A stretch of DNA of 64,000 nt from Verrucomicrobiota bacterium (GTDB taxonomy: Bacteria > Verrucomicrobiota > Verrucomicrobiia > Opitutales > UBA953): assembly GCA_026397955.1 (NCBI GenBank), contig JAPLTV010000020.1:1-64000 (forward strand). The letters are read 5' to 3'. Each line of letters opens with the position of its first letter. Position 1 is the first letter of the stretch. Of the stretch, positions 45,856 to 54,644 are shown one piece after another. The position numbers and the translations under genes are program-made. The notes below the pieces were generated by a model. The model worked only from the letters and a program-made list of their open reading frames with translations, was not told the origin of the DNA and made no database searches.

Positions 45856-48135
45856 ATGGCCACTCCGGAACCCTCGTCTGACAATCGTCCGCCCGAACCT
45901 GCGCGCGGCGGCAACCGCGGTTACGGTTCCTACGGCAGCTATGGCAACTATGGCGGTGGCAACGGCGGCAACGGTTACGGCAATTACGGCTCCTACAACC
46001 GAGGCGGGGCAGGGGAGGGTAATCCCATCCAGAACTACCTGCTGATGCTCCGTGAGCGTTACTGGTGGATCCTGCTGTCGACCCTCGTCTTCGTCACCCT
46101 CGCCCTCCTAAATACCTACAACACCGTCCCGGAATACCGCGCGACCGGCCGACTGCGCGTCTTCCGCCTCGCCCCGACCATCAACGGCGGATCCTCCGCG
46201 GCCGACGACAATTTCAAGATCGTCTCGAACGACGACTTCTTCACGGCCGTCGAGGCCATGCGGAGCGCCAACATCATCGAAGGTGTCTCGAAACGCCTCA
46301 CCGCCACCGAGCTTAAGTCCGTCCTGGAGCCTTATCAGGCGGGCAACATCTTCTCGGGTCCGCTGACCCCGCAGGAAGTCTTCGCCAAGCAGCGCGGCAT
46401 CAATCCGCAGCGCCAGACCTTGGTGATCAATGTCGATTTCACCCATCCGAATCGGGACCTCGCCCGGCAGGTCGCCCGTCTCTTCTGCGATTCAATCAAG
46501 AAATACAGCGAAGACGATCGCCTGATGGTGACCAATCCGCTCGTCGAGAAGGCCCGCATCGAGATCGAGACGCTCGAGGACAAGGTCCGCCGCCTCTACG
46601 AGCAGAAAAACGACCTCATCAAGAACCAGAAGCTCCTCTCCATCGCGAAGGACACCAACACCCTCACCACGGAACGCTCCGTGCTCGTGAAGGATCGCGA
46701 AGAGACGCGTAAGCAGATCGACGAGAACGAGATTCTGGTCTCGGTCATCGCCAGCTACGAGAAGGAGAACCGTCCGCTCGGCGACATTCCGCAGATTCGC
46801 GCCGACAGCGATGTCGCCGCCGCCCAGACCGCCATCAGCGCCTCGAAGATCCGCGTTAGCCAGATGACCGAGACTTACACGGACCAGCACCCGAAGCTCG
46901 TCGCCGAAAGGGAGGCCCTCAAACAGCTCGACCACCAGCTCAAGGAGGCCGTGGGTCAGGCGATCAAGACCCGGCGCAGTGCGCTCGAAAACGCCAAGGC
47001 CCGCCTTGAGGCGATTCTGCGCAACCTCCTCGCGAAGGAGGAGGAGTTTTCCAAGCTGCAGGCCGCGAACGTCGAACTCGAGCGCGTCGACAAGGATATC
47101 AAGGCCAGCGAGGAATTCCTTAGCCGAATGAAGCTCAGCTACGAGGAGGCCAAGCTTCGCTCCTCCACCTCTGGCACGAGCACCTCGATCAGCATCCTCG
47201 ACGCCCCCTCCGTCTCGGACAAGCCGATCAACAAGAACTACTATTTCAACTCGCTGGTCGGGATGGGCTCAGGCCTGCTCTTCGGCATCGTGCTGATCAT
47301 CGCGATCGGCACCTTGGACGACCGCATCAAGTCCGCCAAGGATGTCGAAGGCTCCTTGGGGCTGCCCCTGATTGGCACCATTCCGCGCGTCGCGAACACC
47401 GCCGGTCCGGATCGCGCCTTGCTCGCGCGCCAAGACAAGGACCGCATCGCCACGGAAGCGGTCCGTTCCATCTACTCCGCCCTCAAGGTCAACCCGGCCG
47501 TCTCAAAGGCGCGTGTCTTCCTGGTGACCTCCACTCGACCCAGCGAAGGTAAGACCTTCGTCGTGACGAACCTGGCGCTGATCTTCGCCCAACACTCGGA
47601 GCGCGTGCTCGTCATCGACGCCGACCTTCGCCTTCCGAATGTCGGACCTTCCCTCGGTTTCACGGGTGACGGCGGCCTGAGCAAGTGGTTCAACGCCGAG
47701 ACGTCCCTCGACGAAGCGATCGTCCGCGATGTCGCTCCCGGCTTGGACGTCCTGCCGGTCGGACTGAGCTGCAAGAACCCGACCCAAGTCATCAACAACC
47801 CTAAGTTCCTCGCGATGATCGACGAACTCCGCGGGCGTTATGACCGCATCTTCATCGACTCACCTCCCATCGGCGCCGTTTCCGACGCCCTTCACCTCCT
47901 TCCCAAGGTCGACGGTGTCCTCTACGTCGTCCGGTACAATACGGTCAACCTGCGCAACGCGACCTCGTGCCTGGCCCGTCTGCGTGAAGCCCAAGCCCCG
48001 ATGCTCGGAGTCGTGCTCAATGCGATGTCCCTCCGGATGGCCTCCGCCTACACGGACACTTACGACTCCTCCTATCGGAAGTATTACGTCGACGAACCGC
48101 GCGGCCAGGCTGGCCCGGAGTCGAAGCAATCCTGA
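45856..48135 (+). CDS. Wzc-like chain-length determinant / BY-kinase with Gly/Tyr/Asn-rich N-terminus
   Basis: Wzz domain, coiled coil, Walker motifs STRPSEGKTFVVTNLAL and VLVIDADLRLPNVG, FIDSPPIGAVSDAL; Tyr-rich C-terminus AYTDTYDSSYRKYYVDE. Confidence 0.92.
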   Translation: MATPEPSSDNRPPEPARGGNRGYGSYGSYGNYGGGNGGNGYGNYGSYNRGGAGEGNPIQNYLLMLRERYWWILLSTLVFVTLALLNTYNTVPEYRATGRLRVFRLAPTINGGSSAADDNFKIVSNDDFFTAVEAMRSANIIEGVSKRLTATELKSVLEPYQAGNIFSGPLTPQEVFAKQRGINPQRQTLVINVDFTHPNRDLARQVARLFCDSIKKYSEDDRLMVTNPLVEKARIEIETLEDKVRRLYEQKNDLIKNQKLLSIAKDTNTLTTERSVLVKDREETRKQIDENEILVSVIASYEKENRPLGDIPQIRADSDVAAAQTAISASKIRVSQMTETYTDQHPKLVAEREALKQLDHQLKEAVGQAIKTRRSALENAKARLEAILRNLLAKEEEFSKLQAANVELERVDKDIKASEEFLSRMKLSYEEAKLRSSTSGTSTSISILDAPSVSDKPINKNYYFNSLVGMGSGLLFGIVLIIAIGTLDDRIKSAKDVEGSLGLPLIGTIPRVANTAGPDRALLARQDKDRIATEAVRSIYSALKVNPAVSKARVFLVTSTRPSEGKTFVVTNLALIFAQHSERVLVIDADLRLPNVGPSLGFTGDGGLSKWFNAETSLDEAIVRDVAPGLDVLPVGLSCKNPTQVINNPKFLAMIDELRGRYDRIFIDSPPIGAVSDALHLLPKVDGVLYVVRYNTVNLRNATSCLARLREAQAPMLGVVLNAMSLRMASAYTDTYDSSYRKYYVDEPRGQAGPESKQS

Positions 48136-48144
48136 TTTACCTCC

Positions 48145-48915
48145 ATGCGCCTGTTCCTCCTGCTCCTCTCCGCTCTCGCCGTCGTCGGCTGTCAGAACGT
48201 GCCGATCACGGGCCGTTCCCAGTTCATCCTCGTCGACGAATCGGAAGTCGCCTCGATGTCCGCTTCAGAATTCTCGAAGATGAAGAAGCTGCCCAGCGAC
48301 AAGCGCTTGGCCAAGATCAAGGAGATCGGACTTAAGATCGTCGCCGCTGCCCGTCGTGATGACAAGGCCGGCGTCCTGCCGCCTTCCTCGAAGTGGGAGT
48401 TCGCCATCATCGACGACAAGACGCCCAACGCGTTTGCGATGCCCGGCGGGAAGATCGGCTTCAACTCGGGTATGTTCCAGTATGCGCCGACCGACGACGA
48501 CATCGCGGTGATCCTCGGCCATGAGGTCGCGCACGTCATCTGCCGTCATGGCTCCGAGCGCGTCTCCCAGGTGATGGGCGTCGCGATCGCGGCCGCCGTC
48601 GCCGACGAGGCCACCAAGAATTCTTCCTCCAAGACCCGTTCCTCCTGGATGGCGGCCGTGGGTATCGGCGCCCAGTACGGCATCCTGCTTCCGTTCAGCC
48701 GCAGCCATGAATCCGAAGCCGACCACCTCGGCCTGCTGTTCTTGGCTCGCTCAGGCTACAATCCCGAGGCCGCTCCGGCTTTCTGGAGCCGCTTCGCCAA
48801 GGCCGGAAGCAAGACGCCGGAATTCCTTTCGACGCACCCGTCCGATACCACCCGCGTGAAGCAGCTCCAGGGCTGGCTTCCGGAGGCCAAGGCCCAGATG
48901 CCCAAGCAGCCGTAA
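48145..48915 (+). CDS. M48-family metallopeptidase lipoprotein
   Basis: Lipobox LAVVGCQ; HEVAHVICRHG (HExxH), SHESEADHLGLLFLARSGYNPEAAPAFWSRF. Confidence 0.92.
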   Translation: MRLFLLLLSALAVVGCQNVPITGRSQFILVDESEVASMSASEFSKMKKLPSDKRLAKIKEIGLKIVAAARRDDKAGVLPPSSKWEFAIIDDKTPNAFAMPGGKIGFNSGMFQYAPTDDDIAVILGHEVAHVICRHGSERVSQVMGVAIAAAVADEATKNSSSKTRSSWMAAVGIGAQYGILLPFSRSHESEADHLGLLFLARSGYNPEAAPAFWSRFAKAGSKTPEFLSTHPSDTTRVKQLQGWLPEAKAQMPKQP

Positions 48916-48921
48916 GGTTGC

Positions 48922-50727
48922 TCAGCGGCGATCAGGGACGAGCGGGCAGGTGAGATAGACCCCCTTGGGGTCGTTCAGGGCGCGGATTGATCGTAGCCAC
49001 TTGGCGTTGGCCTTGAGGAAATCCTTGGCGGGATCTGCCGAAGCCTTGGCGAAGAGGGGAGAGTCGTTGTCGCCATCCGAAAGGAGTTTCTGGAGCAGGT
49101 TCTCACGGCCGGAATTCAGGGCTGGGACCTGGATCAGTTCGGCCTCGTCGGTCTTGGCGAGCAGCTTGGCCTCCTTGATGGCGTCGCGCAGGCCGCCGAG
49201 CTTGTCCACGAGGCGCAGGCCGCGGGCGTCTTCGCCGAGCCAGACGCGTCCTTGGGCGATCTCGTGCACACCGTCTCGCTTCAGTCCGCGCCCGTCGGCG
49301 ACGATGCGGAGGAAGTCTTCGTAGACGCCGTCCACCGAGGTCTGCACGATCGCCAGTTCCTCGGGCGTCGCGGCGCGATGCTCGGCGAGCAGGTCGGCGT
49401 AACGGGCGGTCTTCACCCCGTCGGTGCCGAGCTGTACCTTCTTCGCCAGCTCGTCATAATTGAAATGCAGGCCGAAGACGCCGATCGAGCCGGTGATCGT
49501 CGAGGGGTCCGCCATGATGAGATTAGCCTTGGCGGCGATGTAGTAGCCGCCGCTGGCCGCGACGTCGCCCATCGAGACGACCACGGGAATTCCCTGGCTC
49601 TTGAGCAATCCGACCTCGCGTGCGACGACGTCGCTAGCGAAGGCCGAGCCGCCTGGGCTGTTCACGCGGAGCACGATTGCCTTGATGCGCTTGTCGCCGC
49701 GCAGTAGGCGCAGGTCGCGGGCCAGACAATCTCCGCCGATGTCGCCTGGCGCGCCCCATCCGTCGACGATCTCGCCTTCAGCGTAGACGATCGCGATTTT
49801 GGGTCCGCTGTGCGGCAAGGTCACCTTGCTGGCGTAGCGATGGAGGTTTACCTGAAGGAAAGAAGTTCCCGACTCGTCAACGCCGGCCCCGGCGGCCCAG
49901 ACTAGCTTCACGAGCTCGTCGCGGTGCATGGCCTTGTCCGCCAGCTTGAGTTCGACGGCTCGCTGCGAGTTAAAGATGCCGGCTCCATTGACCGTCTTGG
50001 AGAGCGCGCTGGCGGAAAGGCCACGCGATTTGGCGACGTCGCCGAGGACGCGTTTCCAGATTCCGCCCATGAGGGCTTCGGACTGCTCGCGCGCAGGTTC
50101 ACTCATGACGCCGCCGAGGTAAGGCTCCACGGCGGACTTGTATTTGCCGACCTTCGTCACCTGCACGCCGATGCCCAGTAGCTTCAGTGAGTCGCCGAAA
50201 TACATGTTGTATGAGGCGAGGCCCTTCAGTTCCACTTCGCCGGCGGCATGTACGTAGACCTTGTCCGCCACGCTCGAGAGGTAGTATTCGCCCTGGGTGC
50301 CATTCTCAATCCAGGCGATGACGGGCTTGCCGCTGGTCTTGAAGGCGGCGATGGCCTTACGGATCTCGGCCTTCTGGGTGAGGCCGGCGGCGAGCGGGCC
50401 GTTCAGTAGGATGCCGACGATGTTGCGGTCCTTGGCGGCGAGGTCAATCGCTTCCAGCGCGCGGAGAAGGTCGAGTTCGGGGCCGCTGCCGCCGAGCAGC
50501 AGGAGGTCAAGGCCGGGCGCTCCGTGTGCGGGCGTATCGTTGATCGCAAGGTCTCCTCCGATGACGAGCATCGTCTTAGGTTTCACGGAGACCGCGGAGG
50601 AGTCATGGTTGCTGCCGCCCGAGCTCGCGAGCGAGACGATGAGCACGACCATCGCGAAGCTTCCGATGGCGATGGCGAGAAACGTTCCGAGCGCGGAGGC
50701 GAAGACGGACTTGAAGAAATCTTTCAT
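48922..50727 (-). CDS. sppA: Signal peptide peptidase SppA, long (67K) type
   Basis: VAEKVYVHAAG-like KVYVHAAGEVELKGL, AIVLRVNSPGGSAFASDVV, MGDVAASGGYYIAAKANLIMADPSTITGSIGVFG. Confidence 0.93.
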   Translation of the reverse strand: MKDFFKSVFASALGTFLAIAIGSFAMVVLIVSLASSGGSNHDSSAVSVKPKTMLVIGGDLAINDTPAHGAPGLDLLLLGGSGPELDLLRALEAIDLAAKDRNIVGILLNGPLAAGLTQKAEIRKAIAAFKTSGKPVIAWIENGTQGEYYLSSVADKVYVHAAGEVELKGLASYNMYFGDSLKLLGIGVQVTKVGKYKSAVEPYLGGVMSEPAREQSEALMGGIWKRVLGDVAKSRGLSASALSKTVNGAGIFNSQRAVELKLADKAMHRDELVKLVWAAGAGVDESGTSFLQVNLHRYASKVTLPHSGPKIAIVYAEGEIVDGWGAPGDIGGDCLARDLRLLRGDKRIKAIVLRVNSPGGSAFASDVVAREVGLLKSQGIPVVVSMGDVAASGGYYIAAKANLIMADPSTITGSIGVFGLHFNYDELAKKVQLGTDGVKTARYADLLAEHRAATPEELAIVQTSVDGVYEDFLRIVADGRGLKRDGVHEIAQGRVWLGEDARGLRLVDKLGGLRDAIKEAKLLAKTDEAELIQVPALNSGRENLLQKLLSDGDNDSPLFAKASADPAKDFLKANAKWLRSIRALNDPKGVYLTCPLVPDRR

Positions 50728-50853
50728 GGGAGGGGGAAAGGAGCGGGTGTCGTTGAAATGATGCTTTCGTGTCTCCTTTTCGCCAATCAAAAGCTCATTT
50801 TTGATTCCCTCTTTCCGCTCGATGCCGTCGGCTTCGGGGGCTAGTTTCGGGGT

Positions 50854-52302
50854 ATGTCAGAGCCCACGTCCTCGGCTGGTGCCGCCACTTCCCGCAAGGC
50901 CTTGGCCATCAACCTTGATCGGTCCGCCTACGGGGCGTTCGCTGAGATTGGGGCCGGCCAGGAAGTGGTCCGGCACTTCTTCAAGGCCGGCGGCGCCTCG
51001 GGCACGGTGGCGAAGAGCATCTCGGCCTATGATATGCGCGTGAGCGACGCCATTTATGGCCACCCGCAGCGCTACGTCTCCCGTCAGCGGCTTGAGCAGA
51101 TGCTCGACCACGAGTACGGCCTACTGGTCGATCGCCTCAAGGCGGAACGTGGTCCGGTGACCCGCTTCTTCGCGTTCGCCGATACGGTCGCGACCACCCC
51201 TCATGATGGCAAGGGGCAGGGCCACTCGTGGATCGGTATCCGCTTCCAGGATCAGCCTCAATCCGAGCCGAGCGAGGTCATTCTCCATCTTCGTCTTTGG
51301 GATAAGGACGCGGACCGCCAGCAGGACGCGCTCGGCGCAGTCGGTGTTAACCTCATCCACGCGGCCCTCAACACGCGCGATAGCGTCGATAACTTCCTTA
51401 CCGCGCTGATCGATGAAGTCGGTGCCGGCCGCGTTGAGGTCGAGTTCGCCCATTTCAGTGGGCCGGCCTTCGGTGCCTTCGATAACCGTGCCGCGGCCCT
51501 GCGTCTCGTCCGTCTCGGCCTCACCGACGCCGTGCTCTTTGGTCCAGAAGGCGACCCGCAGGTCCCGAGTGAATACTTCTACAAGCGCTCGGTCTTGGTC
51601 GCCCGTGGCACTTTCCGTCCGGTCTCGATCGTCAACGAGGACATGTTGGCCTGCGCGCTGCGCGCCCTGCCCGACGGCGGCAAGGACGTCATCCCCCTCT
51701 TCGAGATGTGTATCGGTTCCGACCCGCATCCGGAATCCGAACTCATCGACCGCATCCGTCTCGTGGGCGCGATGCAGCATCCGCTTCTCGTCACACGCCA
51801 TCGCGGCTGGTATCGCCTGCCGGCCTATTTCCGTCTGCACACCACGGGTAGTATCACGCTCGTCGCCGGCATGAACAACCTTGTCGACCTTTTCAATCCT
51901 GAGCACTACACGCACCTCGAAGGGGGTGTGCTTGAGTCCTGCGGCCGTCTCTTTAAGGACGGCGTCCGCGTCATGGTCTACCCTATGCGCGGCGACCAAC
52001 TGCGCCGCCTCATCCTCGATCCGGTCGCCTGCAAGGTTTGCTTCCCGGAGAGCTACAGCGTCGCCGAAGACTCGGTGGTCACCGCTTCCGCCATCCAGAT
52101 GCGCCCCTCAGTCGCCGGCTTGTTCCAGCACCTGCTCAATAACGGCTTCCTGGTGCCGATCACGGGCGCGGCCCCCCAGGCGATGGCCTGCCAGCCGCGC
52201 ACTTTGGCCGAACGTATCCGTAAGAACGAGGGGGGCTGGGAAAAAGAAGTGCCTCCTTCGGTTGCGGTCGCGATCCGGAGTCTCAAGTTGTGGGCGAGGT
52301 AG
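50854..52302 (+). CDS. Conserved protein of unknown function (ALAINLD...AEIGAGQEVVRHFF family)
   Basis: 482-aa intact ORF with no signal peptide; motif set KALAINLDRSAYGAFAEIGAGQEVVRHFFKAGGASGTVAKSISAYDM recognised as a widespread uncharacterised family. Confidence 0.75.
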   Translation: MSEPTSSAGAATSRKALAINLDRSAYGAFAEIGAGQEVVRHFFKAGGASGTVAKSISAYDMRVSDAIYGHPQRYVSRQRLEQMLDHEYGLLVDRLKAERGPVTRFFAFADTVATTPHDGKGQGHSWIGIRFQDQPQSEPSEVILHLRLWDKDADRQQDALGAVGVNLIHAALNTRDSVDNFLTALIDEVGAGRVEVEFAHFSGPAFGAFDNRAAALRLVRLGLTDAVLFGPEGDPQVPSEYFYKRSVLVARGTFRPVSIVNEDMLACALRALPDGGKDVIPLFEMCIGSDPHPESELIDRIRLVGAMQHPLLVTRHRGWYRLPAYFRLHTTGSITLVAGMNNLVDLFNPEHYTHLEGGVLESCGRLFKDGVRVMVYPMRGDQLRRLILDPVACKVCFPESYSVAEDSVVTASAIQMRPSVAGLFQHLLNNGFLVPITGAAPQAMACQPRTLAERIRKNEGGWEKEVPPSVAVAIRSLKLWAR

Positions 52303-52305
52303 TCC

Positions 52306-52902
52306 ATGCCCGTCACTTCGCTTCCCCCAGCCCAAGATACCGAGCTCTCGCTCTCCGTCGAACGCGCCTACCGCGAATCGTTGGTGACCGACCGTCTAGG
52401 TGCGATCTGGTCTCTGATTCTGGCTAAGTGCTTCCTGGCCCAGTGGGCGATCCTCCGCTTTGCGATTCCGATCAGCGGCCCGCGCTACATCTGGACGCTC
52501 ACCCTAATCATGGCGATCGTCGCCTCCGCGTATTACCTCCACGCCCATCGGGTCAGGCTATACCTGCTGCCGACGCATTTCCGCGTGAACGCCGCGGTGC
52601 TTGCCGGGCTCGTCGTGGCATTGGGCTTCGTCGCCTATGCTTACTTCGCCCTCGGCTTACTGTCCGCTCCGCTGGCCGCGGCCTTGGCGGCGGTGCTGCT
52701 GGGCTCCTGGTCGCTCGCCCGTGCGGCCTTGCGTCGCGCCTGGCCGCCGCTCTTCGGTGCCTTCCTGTGGTGGGGCCTCGCCGCTACGGCGCTCCGCGCT
52801 CCGGCCGACCAAGCTTTGCTCTGGATCGGGCTGGGACTGCTCTGCGCGCAGGCGCTCCCGGGCTTCGCGGTCGCGGCCTTGGCGTCCCGTCGTCGCGTCT
52901 AA
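52306..52902 (+). CDS. Hypothetical integral membrane protein
   Basis: Several hydrophobic helices; starts 4 nt after the upstream stop. Confidence 0.65.
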   Translation: MPVTSLPPAQDTELSLSVERAYRESLVTDRLGAIWSLILAKCFLAQWAILRFAIPISGPRYIWTLTLIMAIVASAYYLHAHRVRLYLLPTHFRVNAAVLAGLVVALGFVAYAYFALGLLSAPLAAALAAVLLGSWSLARAALRRAWPPLFGAFLWWGLAATALRAPADQALLWIGLGLLCAQALPGFAVAALASRRRV

Positions 52903-53802
52903 TCAGGCCGAAACCTTGGCGCCGGCGCTGTTCATGAGGTGCGTCATGAAGCGCTTCATGGCCGGCGTCAGGACGCGGCCCTTGCGGTGCAGGATAGCCA
53001 ACGGGCGCGCCACCCGGCGGTCGCGCAGGCGGAGCATCACGAGCGTGCCTTGCTCGACTTCCTGCCGGATGGTGCCTTCAGGGACGAGCGCCACGCCGGC
53101 GTCAACTTCCACCGCGCGCTTCAGCGTCTCGATGTTGTCGAACTCCATCGAAGGCTCGAGCTCGATGCGCTGCTCGCGGAAGAACTGGTCGAGCGCCTTG
53201 CGCGTCGGGATATCTTGGTCGAAGCCGATGAACTTGCCGCCTTGCAGGTCGGCGAGGTCGATCTCCTTCTTCGCCGCGAGCTTGTGCTTGGGCGAGCAGA
53301 TGGCGACGAGCTGGTCCTCCATCAGAGGGATGATCTCGACCTGGCGGGTCTTCTGCGGGAAGGCGACGAGACCGAAGTCCACGGCGTTCGAGATGACGTC
53401 TTCGTAGACGAGGTTCGAGCGACGGTATTCCACGCGCACGTTGACGTGCGGGAATTCCTGCATGAACGACTTCACGTGCGGCGGGAGCTCGTGGAGGCCG
53501 ATCGAGACGATGGTCGAGATGTGGACGGTACCGCTGACGACCTTGCGCATCTCCTGCATCTCGCTGCCGACCTGCTCGTAGCGGTTGAGGATATCCTTGG
53601 CGGCCTCGTAGAGGCTGCGGCCCTCGCGCGTGAGCCGGAACTGCTTCTGGCTACGGTCGACAATCAGGACGTTAAAATGCTTTTCCATCGAGCGCAGCTG
53701 CTGGCTGACGGCCGACTGGGTGATGGCGTTGAGCTTGGCCGCCTTGGAGAAGCTTTCGTTGTCCACCAGGTCGCGGAAGATCTTCAGGTTCTCGATATGC
53801 AT
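52903..53802 (-). CDS. LysR-family transcriptional regulator
   Basis: MHIENLKIFRDLVDNESFSKAAKLNAITQSAVSQQLRSMEKHFNVLIVDRSQKQFRLTREG winged HTH; substrate-binding domain. Confidence 0.92.
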   Translation of the reverse strand: MHIENLKIFRDLVDNESFSKAAKLNAITQSAVSQQLRSMEKHFNVLIVDRSQKQFRLTREGRSLYEAAKDILNRYEQVGSEMQEMRKVVSGTVHISTIVSIGLHELPPHVKSFMQEFPHVNVRVEYRRSNLVYEDVISNAVDFGLVAFPQKTRQVEIIPLMEDQLVAICSPKHKLAAKKEIDLADLQGGKFIGFDQDIPTRKALDQFFREQRIELEPSMEFDNIETLKRAVEVDAGVALVPEGTIRQEVEQGTLVMLRLRDRRVARPLAILHRKGRVLTPAMKRFMTHLMNSAGAKVSA

Positions 53803-53945
53803 GGGAATGAAAGACCCCATGATTAATGAATCTAATGGGTTAGGGCTTCAAGTGTAGATGTGCTAATCCTAAGCCAGCGCCCTCCAGGCGGCCTAGGGAG
53901 CCCGACTGGTTGACTCCCCGCCCGTTCTCCCTCCCTCTGGTGCAA

Positions 53946-54644
53946 ATGGTCTCCTCCGACCAGTTTAAGGCCCATTGCGAGGGGGTGCTGGCCCGCATTC
54001 AGGCCGCCTGTACCCGGGTGGGCCGTGATTCGGCCTCTGTCCGGCTGCTCCCGGTGACCAAGACCCATCCGGTCGACGCCGCTTTGCTGGCTTATGGCTT
54101 TGGATTGCGGGCAGTCGGCGAAAACCGTGTCCAGGAAGCCGCCCAGAAGCGCCTCTTGGCCCCGACCGACCTCCGCTGGGAGCTGATCGGCCATCTCCAG
54201 TCCAACAAGGCCAAGCAGGCCCTTCAGGCTTTCGACGTCATTCAGAGCGTGGACTCCGCCGAACTGGCCACCCGCCTCGGTCGTCTGGCCGGCGAGATGG
54301 GGCTGCGCCGCGAAGTGCTGATCCAAGTCAATTCCGGCGACGACCCGGCGAAGTTCGGCTGCGACCTTGCCGATGCGCCCCGCCTCCTCGAGGCCGCCTT
54401 GGCCCAGCCCGCCCTGAGCGTGAAGGGTCTGATGGCCATCGCGCCCCTGTCCGACGACCCCGCGGTCGCCGACCGGACCTTCGCCGAGCTGCGTCTCTGC
54501 CGCGACGCCTTGGCCGCCCGCTTTGGCGTGGCCCTGCCGGAATTATCCATGGGGATGAGCGGAGACCTTGAATCCGCCGTCGCCGCAGGTTCTACTTGCG
54601 TCCGTGTCGGCTCCGCTTTGTTCGGCAGTCGTCCCTCCGCATGA
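53946..54644 (+). CDS. YggS-family PLP homeostasis protein
   Basis: LLPVTKTHPVDAALLAYGFGLRAVGENRVQEA, WELIGHLQSNKAKQAL, LSMGMSGDLESAVAAGSTCVRVGSALFGSR. Confidence 0.93.
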   Translation: MVSSDQFKAHCEGVLARIQAACTRVGRDSASVRLLPVTKTHPVDAALLAYGFGLRAVGENRVQEAAQKRLLAPTDLRWELIGHLQSNKAKQALQAFDVIQSVDSAELATRLGRLAGEMGLRREVLIQVNSGDDPAKFGCDLADAPRLLEAALAQPALSVKGLMAIAPLSDDPAVADRTFAELRLCRDALAARFGVALPELSMGMSGDLESAVAAGSTCVRVGSALFGSRPSA

